DNA from: Ixodes scapularis
Lineage: Eukaryota > Arthropoda > Arachnida > Ixodida > Ixodidae
NCBI RefSeq assembly: GCF_016920785.2
Contig: NW_024609835.1
Location: forward strand, 174,712,995 to 174,776,994
Length of the DNA: 64,000 nucleotides
Direction of reading: 5' to 3'
A model generated the notes under the pieces. The model was given only the letters and a program-made list of their open reading frames with translations, was not told the DNA's origin and ran no database searches. Shown here piece after piece: positions 32,554 to 47,259 of this stretch; position 1 is the first letter of the stretch, and each line of letters opens with the position of its first letter. Both the position numbers and the translations under genes were made by a program.

Positions 32554-35303
32554 ACAACCGCTGCTGCTATGAAGCCGGTGCTCCTCGAATGTTGATTTAT
32601 AAAGCGATGGCAGAAGCCCACGCACGCGCAGACGTGATGGCTCGGATGCGTCGGGACGAGCTGCCTCGTAGTGCTGGAGAGCGGCTCAGGCACGTGGACG
32701 AAAAAGGGCGCGTACCGAAGATGACCACGCAGGCCGAGATCGATGAAACCTGGTGATAGTAGAAAACACACTTAGCAATGTGCTCTTGACCACAACCGCT
32801 GCTGCTATGAAGCCGGTGTTCCTCGAAAGTTGATTTATAAGGCGATGGCTGAAACCCACGCACGCGCAGACGTGATGGCTCGGATGCGTCGGGACGAGCT
32901 GCCTCGTAGCGCTGGAGAGCGGCTCAGGCACGTGGACGAAAAAGGGCGCGTACCGAAGATGACCACGCAGGCCGAGAACGATGAAACCTGGTGATAGTAG
33001 AAAACACACTTAGCAATGTGCTCTTGACCACAACCGCTGCTGCTATGAAGCCGGTGTTCCTCGAATGTTGATTTATAAAGCGATGGCAGAAGCCCACGCA
33101 CGCGCAGACGTGATGGCTGGGATGCGTCGGGACGAGCTGCCTCGTAGCGCTGGAGAGCGGCTGAGGCACGTGGACGAAAAAGGGCGCGTACCGAAGATGA
33201 CCACGCAGGCCGAGAACGATGAAACCTGGTGATAGTAGAAAACACACTTAGCAATGTGCTCTTGACCACAACCGCTGCTGCTATGAAGCCGGTGTTCCTC
33301 GAATGTTGATTTATAAAGCGATGGCAGAAGCCCACGCACGCGCAGACGTGATGGCTCGGATGCGTCGGGACGAGCTGCCTCGTAGTGCTGGAGAGCGGCT
33401 CAGGCACGTGGACGAAAAAGGGCGCGTACCGAAGATGACCACGCAGGCCGAGAACGATGAAACCTGGTGATAGTAGAAAACACACTTAGCAATGTGCTCT
33501 TGACCACAACCGCTGCTGCTATGAAGCCGGTGTTCCTCGAAAGTTGATTTATAAGGCGATGGCTGAAACCCACGCAAGCGCAGACGTGATGGCTCGGATG
33601 CGTCGGGACGAGCTGCCTCGTAGCGCTGGAGAGCGGCTCAGGCACGTGGACGAAAAAGGGCGCGTACCGAAGATGACCACGCAGGCCGAGAACGATGAAA
33701 CCTGGTGATAGTAGAAAACACACTTAGCAATGTGCTCTTGACCACAACCGCTGCTGCTATGAAGCCGGTGTTCCTCGAAAGTTGATTTATAAGGTGATGG
33801 CTGAAACCCACGCACGCGCAGACGTGATGGCTCGGATGCGTCGGGACGAGCTGCCTCGTAGTGCTGGAGAGCGGCTCAGGCACGTGGACGAAAAAGGGCG
33901 CGTACCGAAGATGACCACGCAGGCCGAGAACGATGAAACCTGGTGATAGTAGAAAACACACTTAGCGATGTGCTCTTGACCACAACCGCTGCTGCTATGA
34001 AGCCGGTGTTCCTCGAAAGTTGATTTATAAGGCGATGGCTGAAACCCACGCACGCGCAGACGTGATGGCTCGGATGCGTCGGGACGAGCTGCCTCGTAGC
34101 GCTGGAGAGCGGCTCAGGCACGTGGACGAAAAAGGGCGCGTACCGAAGATGACCACGCAGGCCGAGAACGATGAAACCTGGTGATAGTAGAAAACACACT
34201 TAGCGATGTGCTCTTGACCACAACCGCTGCTGCTATGAAGCCGGTGTTCCTCGAATGTTGATTTATAAGGCGATGGCTGAAACCCACGCACGCGCAGAAG
34301 TGATGGCTCGGATGCGTCGGGACGAGCTGCCTCGTAGCGCTGGAGAGCGGCTCAGGCACGTGGACGAAAAAGGGCGCGTACCGAAGATGACCACGCAGGC
34401 CGAGAACGATGAAACCTGGTGATAGTAGAAAACACACTTAGCAATGTGCTCTTGACCACAACCGCTGCTGCTATGAAGCCGGTGTTCCTCGAATGTTGAT
34501 TTATAAGGCGATGGCTGAAACCCACGCACGCGCAGAAGTGATGGCTAGGATGCGTCGGGACGAGCTGCCTCGTAGCGCTGGAGAGCGGCTCAGGCACGTG
34601 GACGAAAAAGGGCGCGTACCGAAGATGACCACGCAGGCCGAGAACGATGAAACCTGGTGATAGTAGAAAACACACTTAGCGATGTGCTCTTGACCACAAC
34701 CGCTGCTGCTATGAAGCCGGTGTTCCTCGAATGTTGATTTATAAGGCGATGGCTGAAACCCACGCACGCGCAGAAGTGATGGCTCGGATGCGTCGGGACG
34801 AGCTGCCTCGTAGCGCTGGAGAGCGGCTCAGGCACGTGGACGAAAAAGGGCGCGTACCGAAGATGACCACGCAGGCCGAGAACGATGAAACCTGGTGATA
34901 GTAGAAAACACACTTAGCAATGTGCTCTTGACCACAACCGCTGCTGCTATGAAGCCGGTGTTCCTCGAAAGTTGATTTATAAGGCGATGGCTGAAACCCA
35001 CGCACGCGCAGACGTGATGGCTCGGATGCGTCGGGATGAGCTGCCTCGTAGTGCTGGAGAGCGGCTCAGGCACGTGGACGAAAAAGGGCGCGTACCGAAG
35101 ATGACCACGCAGGCCGAGAACGATGAAAACTGGTGATAGTAGAAAACACACTTAGCAATGTGCTCTTGACCACAACCGCTGCTGCTATGAAGCCGGTGTT
35201 CCTCGAATGTTGATTTATAAGGCGATGGCAGAAGCCCACGCACGCGCAGACGTGATGGCTCGGATGCGTCGGGACGAGCTGCCTCGTAGTGCTGGAGAGC
35301 GGC

Positions 35304-38300
35304 TCAGGCACGTGGACGAAAAAGGGCGCGTACCGAAGATGACCACGCAGGCCGAGAACGATGAAACCTGGTGATAGTAGAAAACACACTTAGCGATGTG
35401 CTCTTGACCACAACCGCTGCTGCTATGAAGCCGGTGTTCCTCGAATGTTGATTTATAAGGCGATGGCAGAAGCCCACGCACGCGCAGACGTGATGGCTCG
35501 GATGCGTCGGGACGAGCTGCCTCGTAGCGCTGGAGAGCGGCTCAGGCACGTGGACGAAAAAGGGCGCGTACCGAAGATGACCACGCAGGCCGAGAACGAT
35601 GAAACCTGGTGATAGTAGAAAACACACTTAGCAATGTGCTCTTGACCACAACCGCTGCTGCTATGAAGCCGGTGTTCCTCGAATGTTGATTTATAAGGCG
35701 ATGGCAGAAGCCCACGCACGCGCAGACGTGATGGCTCGGATGCGTCGGGACGAGCTGCCTCGTAGTGCTGGAGAGCGGCTCAGGCACGTGGACGAAAAAG
35801 GGCGCGTACCGAAGATGACCACGCAGGCCGAGAACGATGAAACCTGGTGATAGTAGAAAACACACTTAGCAATGTGCTCTTGACCACAACCGCTGCTGCT
35901 ATGAAGCCGGTGTTCCTCGAATGTTGATTTATAAGGCGATGGCAGAAGCCCACGCACGCGCAGACGTGATGGCTCGGATGCGTCGGGACGAGCTGCCTCG
36001 TAGCGCTGGAGAGCGGCTCAGGCACGTGGACGAAAAAGGGCGCGTACCGAAGATGACCACGCAGGCCGAGAACGATGAAACCTGGTGATTGTAGAAAACA
36101 CACTTAGCAATGTGCTCTTGACCACAACCGCTGCTGCTATGAAGCCGGTGTTCCTCGAATGTTGATTTATAAGGCGATGGCAGAAGCCCACGCACGCGCA
36201 GACGTGATGGCTCGGATGCGTCGGGACGAGCTGCCTCGTAGTGCTGGAGAGCGGCTCATGCACGTGGACGAAAAAGGGCGCGTACCGAAGATGACCACGC
36301 AGGCCGAGAACGATGAAACCTGGTGATAGTAGAAAACACACTTAGCAATGTGCTCTTGACCACAACTGCTGCTGCTATGAAGCCGGTGTTCCTCGAATGT
36401 TGATTTATAAGGCGATGGCAGAAGCCCACGCACGCGCAGACGTGATGGCTCGGATGCGTCGGGACGAGCTGCCTCGTAGTGCTGGAGAGCGGCTCAGGCA
36501 CGTGGACGAAAAAGGGCGCGTACCGAAGATGACCACGCAGGCCGAGAACGATGAAACCAGGTGATAGTAGAAAACACACTTAGCAATGTGCTCTTGACCA
36601 CAACCGCTGCTGCTATGAAGCCGGTGTTCCTCGAAAGTTTATTTATAAGGCGATGGCTGAAACCCACGCACGCGCAGACGTGATGGCTCGGATGCGTCGG
36701 GACGAGCTGCCTCGTAGTGCTGGAGAGCGGCTCAGGCACGTGGACGAAAAAGGGCGCGTACCGAAGATGACCACACAGGCCGAGAACGATGAAATCTGGT
36801 GATAGTAGAAAACACACTTAGCAATGTGCTCTTGACCACAACCGCTGCTGCTATGAAGCCGGTGTTCCTCGAAAGTTGATTTATAAGGCGATGGCTGAAA
36901 CCCACGCACGCGCAGACGTGATGGCTCGGATGCGTCGGGACGAGCTGCCTCGTAGTGCTGGAGAGCGGCTCAGGCACGTGGACGAAAAAGGGCGCGTACC
37001 GAAGATGACCACGCAGGCCGAGAACGATGAAACCTGGTGATAGTAGAAAACACACTTACCGATGTGATCTTGACCACAACCGCTGCTGCTATGAAGCCGG
37101 TGTTGCTCGAATGTTGATTTATAAGGCGATGGCAAAAGCCCACGCACGCGCAGACGTGATGGCTCGGATGCGTCGGGACGAGCTGCCTCGTAGTGCTGGA
37201 GAGCGGCTCAGGCACGTGGACGAAAAAGGGCGCGTACCGAAGATGACCACGCAGGCCGAGAACGATGAAACCTGGTGATAGTAGAAAACACACTTAGCAA
37301 TGTGCTCTTGACCGCAACCGCTGCTGCTATGAAGCCGGTGTTCCTCGAAAGTTGATTTATAAGGCGATGGCTGAAACCCACGCACGCGCAGACGTGATGG
37401 CTCGGATGCGTCGGGACGAGCTGCCTCGTAGCGCTGGAGAGCGGCTCAGGCACGTGGACGAAAAAGGGCGCGTACCGAAGATGACCACGCAGGCCGAGAA
37501 CGATGAAACCTGGTGATAGTAGAAAACACACTTAGCAATGTGCTCTTGACCACAACCGCTGCTGCTATGAAGCCGGTGTTCCTCGAATGTTGATTTATAA
37601 GGCGATGGCAGAAGCCCACGCACGCGCAGACGTGATGGCTCGGATGCGTCGGGACGAGCTGCCTCGTAGTGCTGGAGAGCGGCTCAGGCACGTGGACGAA
37701 AAAGGGCGCGTACCGAAGATGACCACGCAGGCCGAGAACGATGAAACCTGGTGATAGTAGAAAACACACTTAGCAATGTGCTCTTGACCACAACCGCTGC
37801 TGCTATGAAGCCGGTGTTCCTCGAATGCTGATTTATAAGGCGATGGCAGAAGCCCACGCACGCGCAGACGTGATGGCTCGGATGCGTCGGGACGAGCTGC
37901 CTCGTAGTGCTGGAGAGCGGCTCAGGCACGTGGACGAAAAAGGGCGCGTACCGAAGATGACCACGCAGGCCGAGAACGATGAAACCTGGTGATAGTAGAA
38001 AACACACTTAGCGATGTGCTCTTGACCACAACCGCTGCTGCTATGAAGCCGGTGTTCCTCGAATGTTGATTTATAAGGCGATGGCAGAAGCCCACGCACG
38101 CGCAGACGTGATGGCTCGGATGCGTCGGGACGAGCTGCCTCGTAGTGCTGGAGAGCGGCTCAGGCACGTGGACGAAAAAGGGCGCGTACCGAAGATGACC
38201 ACGCAGGCCGAGAACGATGAAACCTGGTGATAGTAGAAAACACACTTAGCAATGTGCTCTTGACCACAACCGCTGCTGCTATGAAGCCGGTGTTCCTCGA

Positions 38301-41300
38301 ATGTTGATTTATAAGGCGATGGCAGAAGCCCACGCACGCGCAGACGTGATGGCTCGGATGCGTCGGGACGAGCTGCCTCGTAGTGCTGGAGAGCGGCTCA
38401 GGCACGTGGACGAAAAAGGGCGCGTACCGAAGATGACCACGCAAGCCGAGAACGATGAAACCTGGTGATAGTAGAAAACACACTTAGCAATGTGCTCTTG
38501 ACCACAACCGCTGCTGCTATGAAGCCGGTGTTCCTCGAATGCTGATTTATAAGGCGATGGCAGAAGCCCACGCACGCGCAGACGTGATGGCTCGGATGCG
38601 TCGGGACGAGCTGCCTCGTAGTGCTGGAGAGCGGCTCAGGCACGTGGACGAAAAAGGGCGCGTACCGAAGATGACCACGCAGGCCGAGAACGATGAAACC
38701 TGGTGATAGTAGAAAACACACTTAGCGATGTGCTCTTGACCACAACCGCTGCTGCTATGAAGCCGGTGTTCCTCGAATGTTGATTTATAAGGCGATGGCA
38801 GAAGCCCACGCACGCGCAGACGTGATGGCTCGGATGCGTCGGGACGAGCTGCCTCGTAGTGCTGGAGAGCGGCTTAGGCACGTGGACGAAAAAGGGCGCG
38901 TACCAAAGATGACCACGCAGGCCGAGAACGATGAAACCTGGTGATAGTAGAAAACACACTTAGCGATGTGCTCTTGACCACAACCGCTGCTGCTATGAAG
39001 CCGGTGTTCCTCGAATGTTGATTTATAAGGCGATGGCAGAAGCCCACGCACGCGCAGACGTGATGGCTCGGATGCGTCGGGACGAGCTGCCTCGTAGCGC
39101 TGGAGAGCGGCTCAGGCACGTGGACGAAAAAGGGCGCGTACCGAAGATGACCACGCAGGCCGAGAACGATGAAACCTGGTGATAGTAGAAAACACACTTA
39201 GCGATATGCTCTTGACCACAACCGCTGCTGCTATGAAGCCGGTGTTCCTCGAATGTTGATTTATAAGGCGATGGCAGAAGCCCACGCACGCGCAGACGTG
39301 ATGGCTCGGATGCGTCGGGACGAGCTGCCTCGTAGTGCTGGAGAGCGGCTCAGGCACGTGGACGAAAAAGGGCGCGTACCGAAGATGACCACGCAGGCCG
39401 AGAACGATGAAACCTGGTGATAGTAGAAAACACACTTAGCAATGTGCTCTTGACCACAACCGCTGCTGCTATGAAGCCGGTGTTCCTCGAAAGTGTATTT
39501 ATAAGGCGATGGCTGAAACCCACGCACGCGCAGACGTGATGGCTCGGATGCGTTGGGACGAGCTGCCTCGTAGTGCTGGAGAGCGGCTCAGGCACGTGGA
39601 CGAAAAAGGGCGCGTACCGAAGATGACCACGCAGGCCGAGAACGATGAAACCTGGTGATAGTAGAAAACACACTTAGCAATGTGCTCTTGACCACAACCG
39701 CTGCTGCTATGAAGCCGGTGTTCCTCGAATGTTGATTTATAAGGCGATGGCAGAAGCCCACGCACGCGCAGACGTGATGGCTCGGATGCGTTGGGACGAG
39801 CTGCCTCGTAGTGCTGGAGAGCGGCTCAGGCACGTGGACGAAAAAGGGCGCGTACCGAAGATGACCACGCAGGCCGAGAACGATGAAACCTGGTGATAGT
39901 AGAAAACACACTGAGCAATGTGCTCTTGACCACAACCGCTGCTGCTATGAAGCCGGTGTTCCTCGAAAGTTTATTTATAAGGCGATGGCTGAAACCCACG
40001 CACGCGCAGACGTGATGGCTCGGATGCGTCGGGACGAGCTGCCTCGTAGTGCTGGAGAGCGGCTCAGGCACGTGGACGAAAAAGGGCGCGTACCGAAGAT
40101 GACCACGCAGGCCGAGAACGATGAAACCTGGTGATAGTAGAAAACACACTTAGCAATGTGCTCTTGACCACAACCGCTGCTGCTATGAAGCCGGTGTTCC
40201 TCGAATGTTGATTTATAAGGCGATGGCAGAAGCCCACGCACGCGCAGACGTGATGGCTCGGATGCGTCGGGACGAGCTGCCTCGTAGTGCTGGAGAGCGG
40301 CTCAGGCACGTGGACGAAAAAGGGCGCGTACCGAAGATGACCACGCAGGCCGAGAACGATGAAACCTGGTGATAGTAGAAAACACACTTAGCGATGTGCT
40401 CTTGACCACAACCGCTGCTGCTATGAAGCCGGTGTTCCTCGAATGTTGATTTATAAGGCGATGGCAGAAGCCCACGCACGCGCAGACGTGATGGCTCGGA
40501 TGCGTCGGGACGAGCTGCCTCGTAGCGCTGGAGAGCGGCTCAGGCACGTGGACGAAAAAGGGCGCGTACCGAAGATGACCACGCAGGCCGAGAACGATGA
40601 AACCTGGTGATAGTAGAAAACACACTTAGCAATGTGCTCTTGACCACAACCGCTGCTGCTATGAAGCCGGTGTTCCTCGAATGTTGATTTATAAGGTGAT
40701 GGCAGAAGCCCACGCACGCGCAGACGTGATGGCTCGGATGCGTCGGGACGAGCTGCCTCGTAGTGCTGGAGAGCGCCTCAGGCACGTGGACGAAAAAGGG
40801 CGCGTACCGAAGATGACCACGCAGGCCGAGAACGATGAAACCTGGTGATAGTAGAAAACACACTTAGCGATGTGCTCTTGACCACAACCGCTGCTGCTAT
40901 GAAGCCGGTGTTCCTCGAATGTTGATTTATAAGGCGATGGCAGAAGCCCACGCACGCGCAGACGTGATGGCTCGGATGCGTCGGGACGAGCTGCCTCGTA
41001 GCGCTGGAGAGCGGCTCAGGCACGTGGACGAAAAAGGGCGCGTACCGAAGATGACCACGCAGGCCGAGAACGATGAAACCTGGTGATAGTAGAAAACACA
41101 CTTAGCAATGTGCTCTTGACCACAACCGCTGCTGCTATGAAGCCGGTGTTCCTCGAATGTTGATTTATAAGGCGATGGCAGAAGCCCACGCACGCGCAGA
41201 CGTGATGGCTCGGATGCGTCGGGACGAGCTGCCTCGTAGTGCTGGAGAGCGGCTCAGGCACGTGGACGAAAAAGGGCGCGTACCGAAGATGACCACGCAG

Positions 41301-44300
41301 GCCGAGAACGATGAAACCTGGTGATAGTAGAAAACACACTTAGCAATGTGCTCTTGACCACAACCGCTGCTGCTATGAAGCCGGTGTTCCTCGAATGTTG
41401 ATTTATAAGGCGATGGCAGAAGCCCACGCACGCGCAGACGTGATGGCTCGGATGCGTCGGGACGAGCTGCCTCGTAGCGCTGGAGAGCGGCTCAGGCACG
41501 TGGACGAAAAAGGGCGCGTACCGAAGATGACCACGCAGGCCGAGAACGATGAAACCTGGTGATTGTAGAAAACACACTTAGCAATGTGCTCTTGACCACA
41601 ACCGCTGCTGCTATGAAGCCGGTGTTCCTCGAATGTTGATTTATAAGGCGATGGCAGAAGCCCACGCACGCGCAGACGTGATGGCTCGGATGCGTCGGGA
41701 CGAGCTGCCTCGTAGTGCTGGAGAGCGGCTCAGGCACGTGGACGAAAAAGGGCGCGTACCGAAGATGACCACGCAGGCCGAGAACGATGAAACCTGGTGA
41801 TAGTAGAAAACACACTTAGCAATGTGCTCTTGACCACAACTGCTGCTGCTATGAAGCCGGTGTTCCTCGAATGTTGATTTATAAGGCGATGGCAGAAGCC
41901 CACGCACGCGCAGACGTGATGGCTCGGATGCGTCGGGACGAGCTGCCTCGTTGTGCTGGAGAGCGGCTCAGGCACGTGGACGAAAAAGGGCGCGTACCGA
42001 AGATGACCACGCAGGCCGAGAACGATGAAACCTGGTGATAGTAGAAAACACACTTAGCAATGTGCTCTTGACCACAACCGCTGCTGCTATGAAGCCGGTG
42101 TTCCTCGAAAGTTTATTTATAAGGCGATGGCTGAAACCCACGCACGCGCAGACGTGATGGCTCGGATGCGTCGGGACGAGCTGCCTCGTAGTGCTGGGGA
42201 GCGGCTCAGGCACGTGGACGAAAAAGGGCGCGTACCGAAGATGACCACGCAGGCCGAGAACGATGAAATCTGGTGATAGTAGAAAACACACTTAGCAATG
42301 TGCTCTTGACCACAACCGCTGCTGCTATGAAGCCGGTGTTCCTCGAAAGTTGATTTATAAGGCGATGGCTGAAACCCACGCACGCGCAGACGTGATGGCT
42401 CGGATGCGTCGGGACGAGCTGCCTCGTAGTGCTGGAGAGCGGCTCAGGCACGTGGACGAAAAAGGGCGCGTACCGAAGATGACCACGCAGGCCGAGAACG
42501 ATGAAACCTGGTGATAGTAGAAAACACACTTACCGATGTGATCTTGACCACAACCGCTGCTGCTATGAAGCCGGTGTTGCTCGAATGTTGATTTATAAGG
42601 CGATGGCAGAAGCCCACGCACGCGCAGACGTGATGGCTCGGATGCGTCGGGACGAGCTGCCTCGTAGTGCTGGAGAGCGGCTCAGGCACGTGGACGAAAA
42701 AGGGCGCGTACCGAAGATGACCACGCAGGCCGAGAACGATGAAACCTGGTGATAGTAGAAAACACACTTAGCAATGTGCTCTTGACCACAACCGCTGCTG
42801 CTATGAAGCCGGTGTTCCTCGAAAGTTGATTTATAAGGCGATGGCTGAAACCCACGCACGCGCAGACGTGATGGCTCGGATGCGTCGGGACGAGCTGCCT
42901 CGTAGCGCTGGAGAGCGGCTCAGGCACGTGGACGAAAAAGGGCGCGTACCGAAGATGACCACGCAGGCCGAGAACGATGAAACCTGGTGATAGTAGAAAA
43001 CACACTTAGCAATGTGCTCTTGACCACAACCGCTGCTGCTATGAAGCCGGTGTTCCTCGAATGTTGATTTATAAGGTGATGGCAGAAGCCCACGCACGCG
43101 CAGACGTGATGGCTCGGATGCGTCGGGACGAGCTGCCTCGTAGTGCTGGAGAGCGGCTCAGGCACGTGGACGAAAAAGGGCGCGTACCGAAGATGACCAC
43201 GCAGGCCGAGAACGATGAAACCTGGTGATAGTAGAAAACACACTTAGCAATGTGCTCTTGACCACAACCGCTGCTGCTATGAAGCCGGTGTTCCTCGAAT
43301 GCTGATTTATAAGGCGATGGCAGAAGCCCACGCACGCGCAGACGTGATGGCTCGGATGCGTCGGGACGAGCTGCCTCGTAGTGCTGGAGAGCGGCTCAGG
43401 CACGTGGACGAAAAAGGGCGCGTACCGAAGATGACCACGCAGGCCGAGAACGATGAAACCTGGTGATAGTAGAAAACACACTTAGCGATGTGCTCTTGAC
43501 CACAACCGCTGCTGCTATGAAGCCGGTGTTCCTCGAATGTTGATTTATAAGGGGATGGCAGAAGCCCACGCACGCGCAGACGTGATGGCTCGGATGCGTC
43601 GGGACGAGCTGCCTCGTAGTGCTGGAGAGCGGCTCAGGCACGTGGACGAAAAAGGGCGCGTACCGAAGATGACCACGCAGGCCGAGAACGATGAAACCTG
43701 GTGATAGTAGAAAACACACTTAGCAATGTGCTCTTGACCACAACCGCTGCTGCTATGAAGCCGGTGTTCCTCGAATGTTGATTTATAAGGCGATGGCAGA
43801 AGCCCACGCACGCGCAGACGTGATGGCTCGGATGCGTCGGGACGAGCTGCCTCGTAGTGCTGGAGAGCGGCTCAGGCACGTGGACGAAAAAGGGCGCGTA
43901 CCGAAGATGACCACGCAAGCCGAGAACGATGAAACCTGGTGATAGTGGAAAACACACTTAGCAATGTGCTCTTGACCACAACCGCTGCTGCTATGAAGCC
44001 GGTGTTCCTCGAATGCTGATTTATAAGGCGATGGCAGAAGCCCACGCACGCGCAGACGTGATGGCTCGGATGCGTCGGGACGAGCTGCCTCGTAGTGCTG
44101 GAGAGCGGCTCAGGCACGTGGACGAAAAAGGGCGCGTACCGAAGATGACCACGCAGGCCGAGAACGATGAAACCTGGTGATAGTAGAAAACACACTTAGC
44201 GATGTGCTCTTGACCACAACCGCTGCTGCTATGAAGCCGGTGTTCCTCGAATGTTGATTTATAAGGCGATGGCAGAAGCCCACGCACGCGCAGACGTGAT

Positions 44301-46490
44301 GGCTCGGATGCGTCGGGACGAGCTGCCTCGTAGTGCTGGAGAGCGGCTTAGGCACGTGGACGAAAAAGGGCGCGTACCAAAGATGACCACGCAGGCCGAG
44401 AACGATGAAACCTGGTGATAGTAGAAAACACACTTAGCGATGTGCTCTTGACCACAACCGCTGCTGCTATGAAGCCGGTGTTCCTCGAATGTTGATTTAT
44501 AAGGCGATGGCAGAAGCCCACGCACGCGCAGACGTGATGGCTCGGATGCGTCGGGACGAGCTGCCTCGTAGCGCTGGAGAGCGGCTCAGGCACGTGGACG
44601 AAAAAGGGCGCGTACCGAAGATGACCACGCAGGCCGAGAACGATGAAACCTGGTGATAGTAGAAAACACACTTAGCGATATGCTCTTGACCACAACCGCT
44701 GCTGCTATGAAGCCGGTGTTCCTCGAATGTTGATTTATAAGGCGATGGCAGAAGCCCACGCACGCGCAGACGTGATGGCTCGGATGCGTCGGGACGAGCT
44801 GCCTCGTAGTGCTGGAGAGCGGCTCAGGCACGTGGACGAAAAAGGGCGCGTACCGAAGATGACCACGCAGGCCGAGAACGATGAAACCTGGTGATAGTAG
44901 AAAACACACTTAGCAATGTGCTCTTGACCACAACCGCTGCTGCTATGAAGCCGGTGTTCCTCGAAAGTGTATTTATAAGGCGATGGCTGAAACCCACGCA
45001 CGCGCAGACGTGATGGCTCGGATGCGTCGGGACGAGCTGCCTCGTAGTGCTGGAGAGCGGCTCAGGCACGTGGACGAAAAAGGGCGCGTACCGAAGATGA
45101 CCACGCAGGCCGAGAACGATGAAACCTGGTGATAGTAGAAAACACACTTAGCAATGTGCTCTTGACCACAACCGCTGCTGCTATGAAGCCGGTGTTCCTC
45201 GAATGTTGATTTATAAGGCGATGGCAGAAGCCCACGCACGCGCAGACGTGATGGCTCGGATGCGTCGGGACGAGCTGCCTCGTAGTGCTGGAGAGCGGCT
45301 CAGGCACGTGGACGAAAAAGGGCGCGTACCGAAGATGACCACGCAGGCCGAGAACGATGAAACCTGGTGATAGTAGAAAACACACTGAGCAATGTGCTCT
45401 TGACCACAACCGCTGCTGCTATGAAGCCGGTGTTCCTCGAAAGTTTATTTATAAGGCGATGGCTGAAACCCACGCACGCGCAGACGTGATGGCTCGGATG
45501 CGTCGGGACGAGCTGCCTCGTAGTGCTGGAGAGCGGCTCAGGCACGTGGACGAAAAAGGGCGCGTACCGAAGATGACCACGCAGGCCGAGAACGATGAAA
45601 CCTGGTGATAGTAGAAAACACACTTAGCAATGTGCTCTTGACCACAACCGCTGCTGCTATGAAGCCGGTGTTCCTCGAATGTTGATTTATAAGGCGATGG
45701 CAGAAGCCCACGCACGCGCAGACGTGATGGCTCGGATGCGTCGGGACGAGCTGCCTCGTAGTGCTGGAGAGCGGCTCAGGCACGTGGACGAAAAAGGGCG
45801 CGTACCGAAGATGACCACGCAGGCCGAGAACGATGAAACCTGGTGATAGTAGAAAACACACTTAGCGATGTGCTCTTGACCACAACCGCTGCTGCTATGA
45901 AGCCGGTGTTCCTCGAATGTTGATTTATAAGGCGATGGCAGAAGCCCACGCACGCGCAGACGTGATGGCTCGGATGCGTCGGGACGAGCTGCCTCGTAGT
46001 GCTGGAGAGCGGCTCAGGCACGTGGACGAAAAAGGGCGCGTACCGAAGATGACCACGCAGGCCGAGAACGATGAAACCTGGTGATAGTAGAAAACACACT
46101 TAGCGATGTGCTCTTGACCACAACCGCTGCTGCTATGAAGCCGGTGTTCCTCGAATGTTGATTTATAAGGCGATGGCAGAAGCCCACGCACGCGCAGACG
46201 TGATGGCTCGGATGCGTCGGGACGAGCTGCCTCGTAGCGCTGGAGAGCGGCTCAGGCACGTGGACGAAAAAGGGCGCGTACCGAAGATGACCACGCAGGC
46301 CGAGAACGATGAAACCTGGTGATAGTAGAAAACACACTTAGCAATGTGCTCTTGACCACAACCGCTGCTGCTATGAAGCCGGTGTTCCTCGAATGTTGAT
46401 TTATAAGGTGATGGCAGAAGCCCACGCACGCGCAGACGTGATGGCTCGGATGCGTCGGGACGAGCTGCCTCGTAGTGCTGGAGAGCGCCT
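35304..46490 (+). repeat. 23-unit (5474-bp) higher-order repeat, two tandem copies
   Basis: Rare variants recur at exactly 5474 bp = 23 x 238: GGTGATTGTAG at about 36084 and 41558, TTACCGATGTGATC at 37056 and 42530, GCGATATGCTC at 39201 and 44675, CACTGAGCAATG at about 39909 and 45383. Copy 1 is about 35304-40777 and copy 2 about 40778-46490. Near the end of copy 2 the offset becomes 5712 (24 units), so one unit has been added there. The copies differ at only scattered bases. Confidence 0.88.
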
Positions 46491-47259
46491 CAGGCACGTG
46501 GACGAAAAAGGGCGCGTACCGAAGATGACCACGCAGGCCGAGAACGATGAAACCTGGTGATAGTAGAAAACACACTTAGCGATGTGCTCTTGACCACAAC
46601 CGCTGCTGCTATGAAGCCGGTGTTCCTCGAATGTTGATTTATAAGGCGATGGCAGAAGCCCACGCACGCGCAGACGTGATGGCTCGGATGCGTCGGGACG
46701 AGCTGCCTCGTAGTGCTGGAGAGCGGCTCAGGCACGTGGACGAAAAAGGGCGCGTACCGAAGATGACCACGCAGGCCGAGAACGATGAAACCTGGTGATA
46801 GTAGAAAACATACTTAGCAATGTGCTCTTGACCACAACCGCTGCTGCTATGAAGCCGGTGTTCCTCGAAAGTTGATTTATAAGGCGATGGCTGAAACCCA
46901 CGCACGCGCAGACGTGATGGCTCGGATGCGTCGGGACGAGCTGCCTCGTAGCGCTGGAGAGCGGCTCAGGCACGTGGACGAAAAAGGGCGCGTACCGAAG
47001 ATGACCACGCAGGCCGAGAACGATGAAACCTGGTGATAGTAGAAAACACACTTAGCGATGTGCTCTTGACCACAACCGCTGCTGCTATGAAGCCGGTGTT
47101 CCTCGAATGTTGATTTATAAGGCGATGGCAGAAGCCCACGCACGCGCAGACGTGATGGCTCGGATGCGTCGGGACGAGCTGCCTCGTAGTGCTGGAGAGC
47201 GGCTCAGACACGTGGACGAAAAAGGGCGCGTACCGAAGATGACCACGCTGGCCGAGAAC

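Larger units (their letters stand above)
22352..35300 (+). repeat. Three related 16-19-unit blocks in the left half of the array
   Basis: Private variants recur at long offsets. GCTATTAAGCC occurs near 22799 and 27088 (offset 4289, 18 units). GCTGTTTCGTAG occurs near 25754 and 29800 (4046, 17 units). GAGATCGATG occurs at 24401, 28208 and 32736. CTCTAGACC occurs near 23969 and 32066. The offset changes along the block (16, 17 and 18 units), so single units were gained or lost after duplication. Confidence 0.8.
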
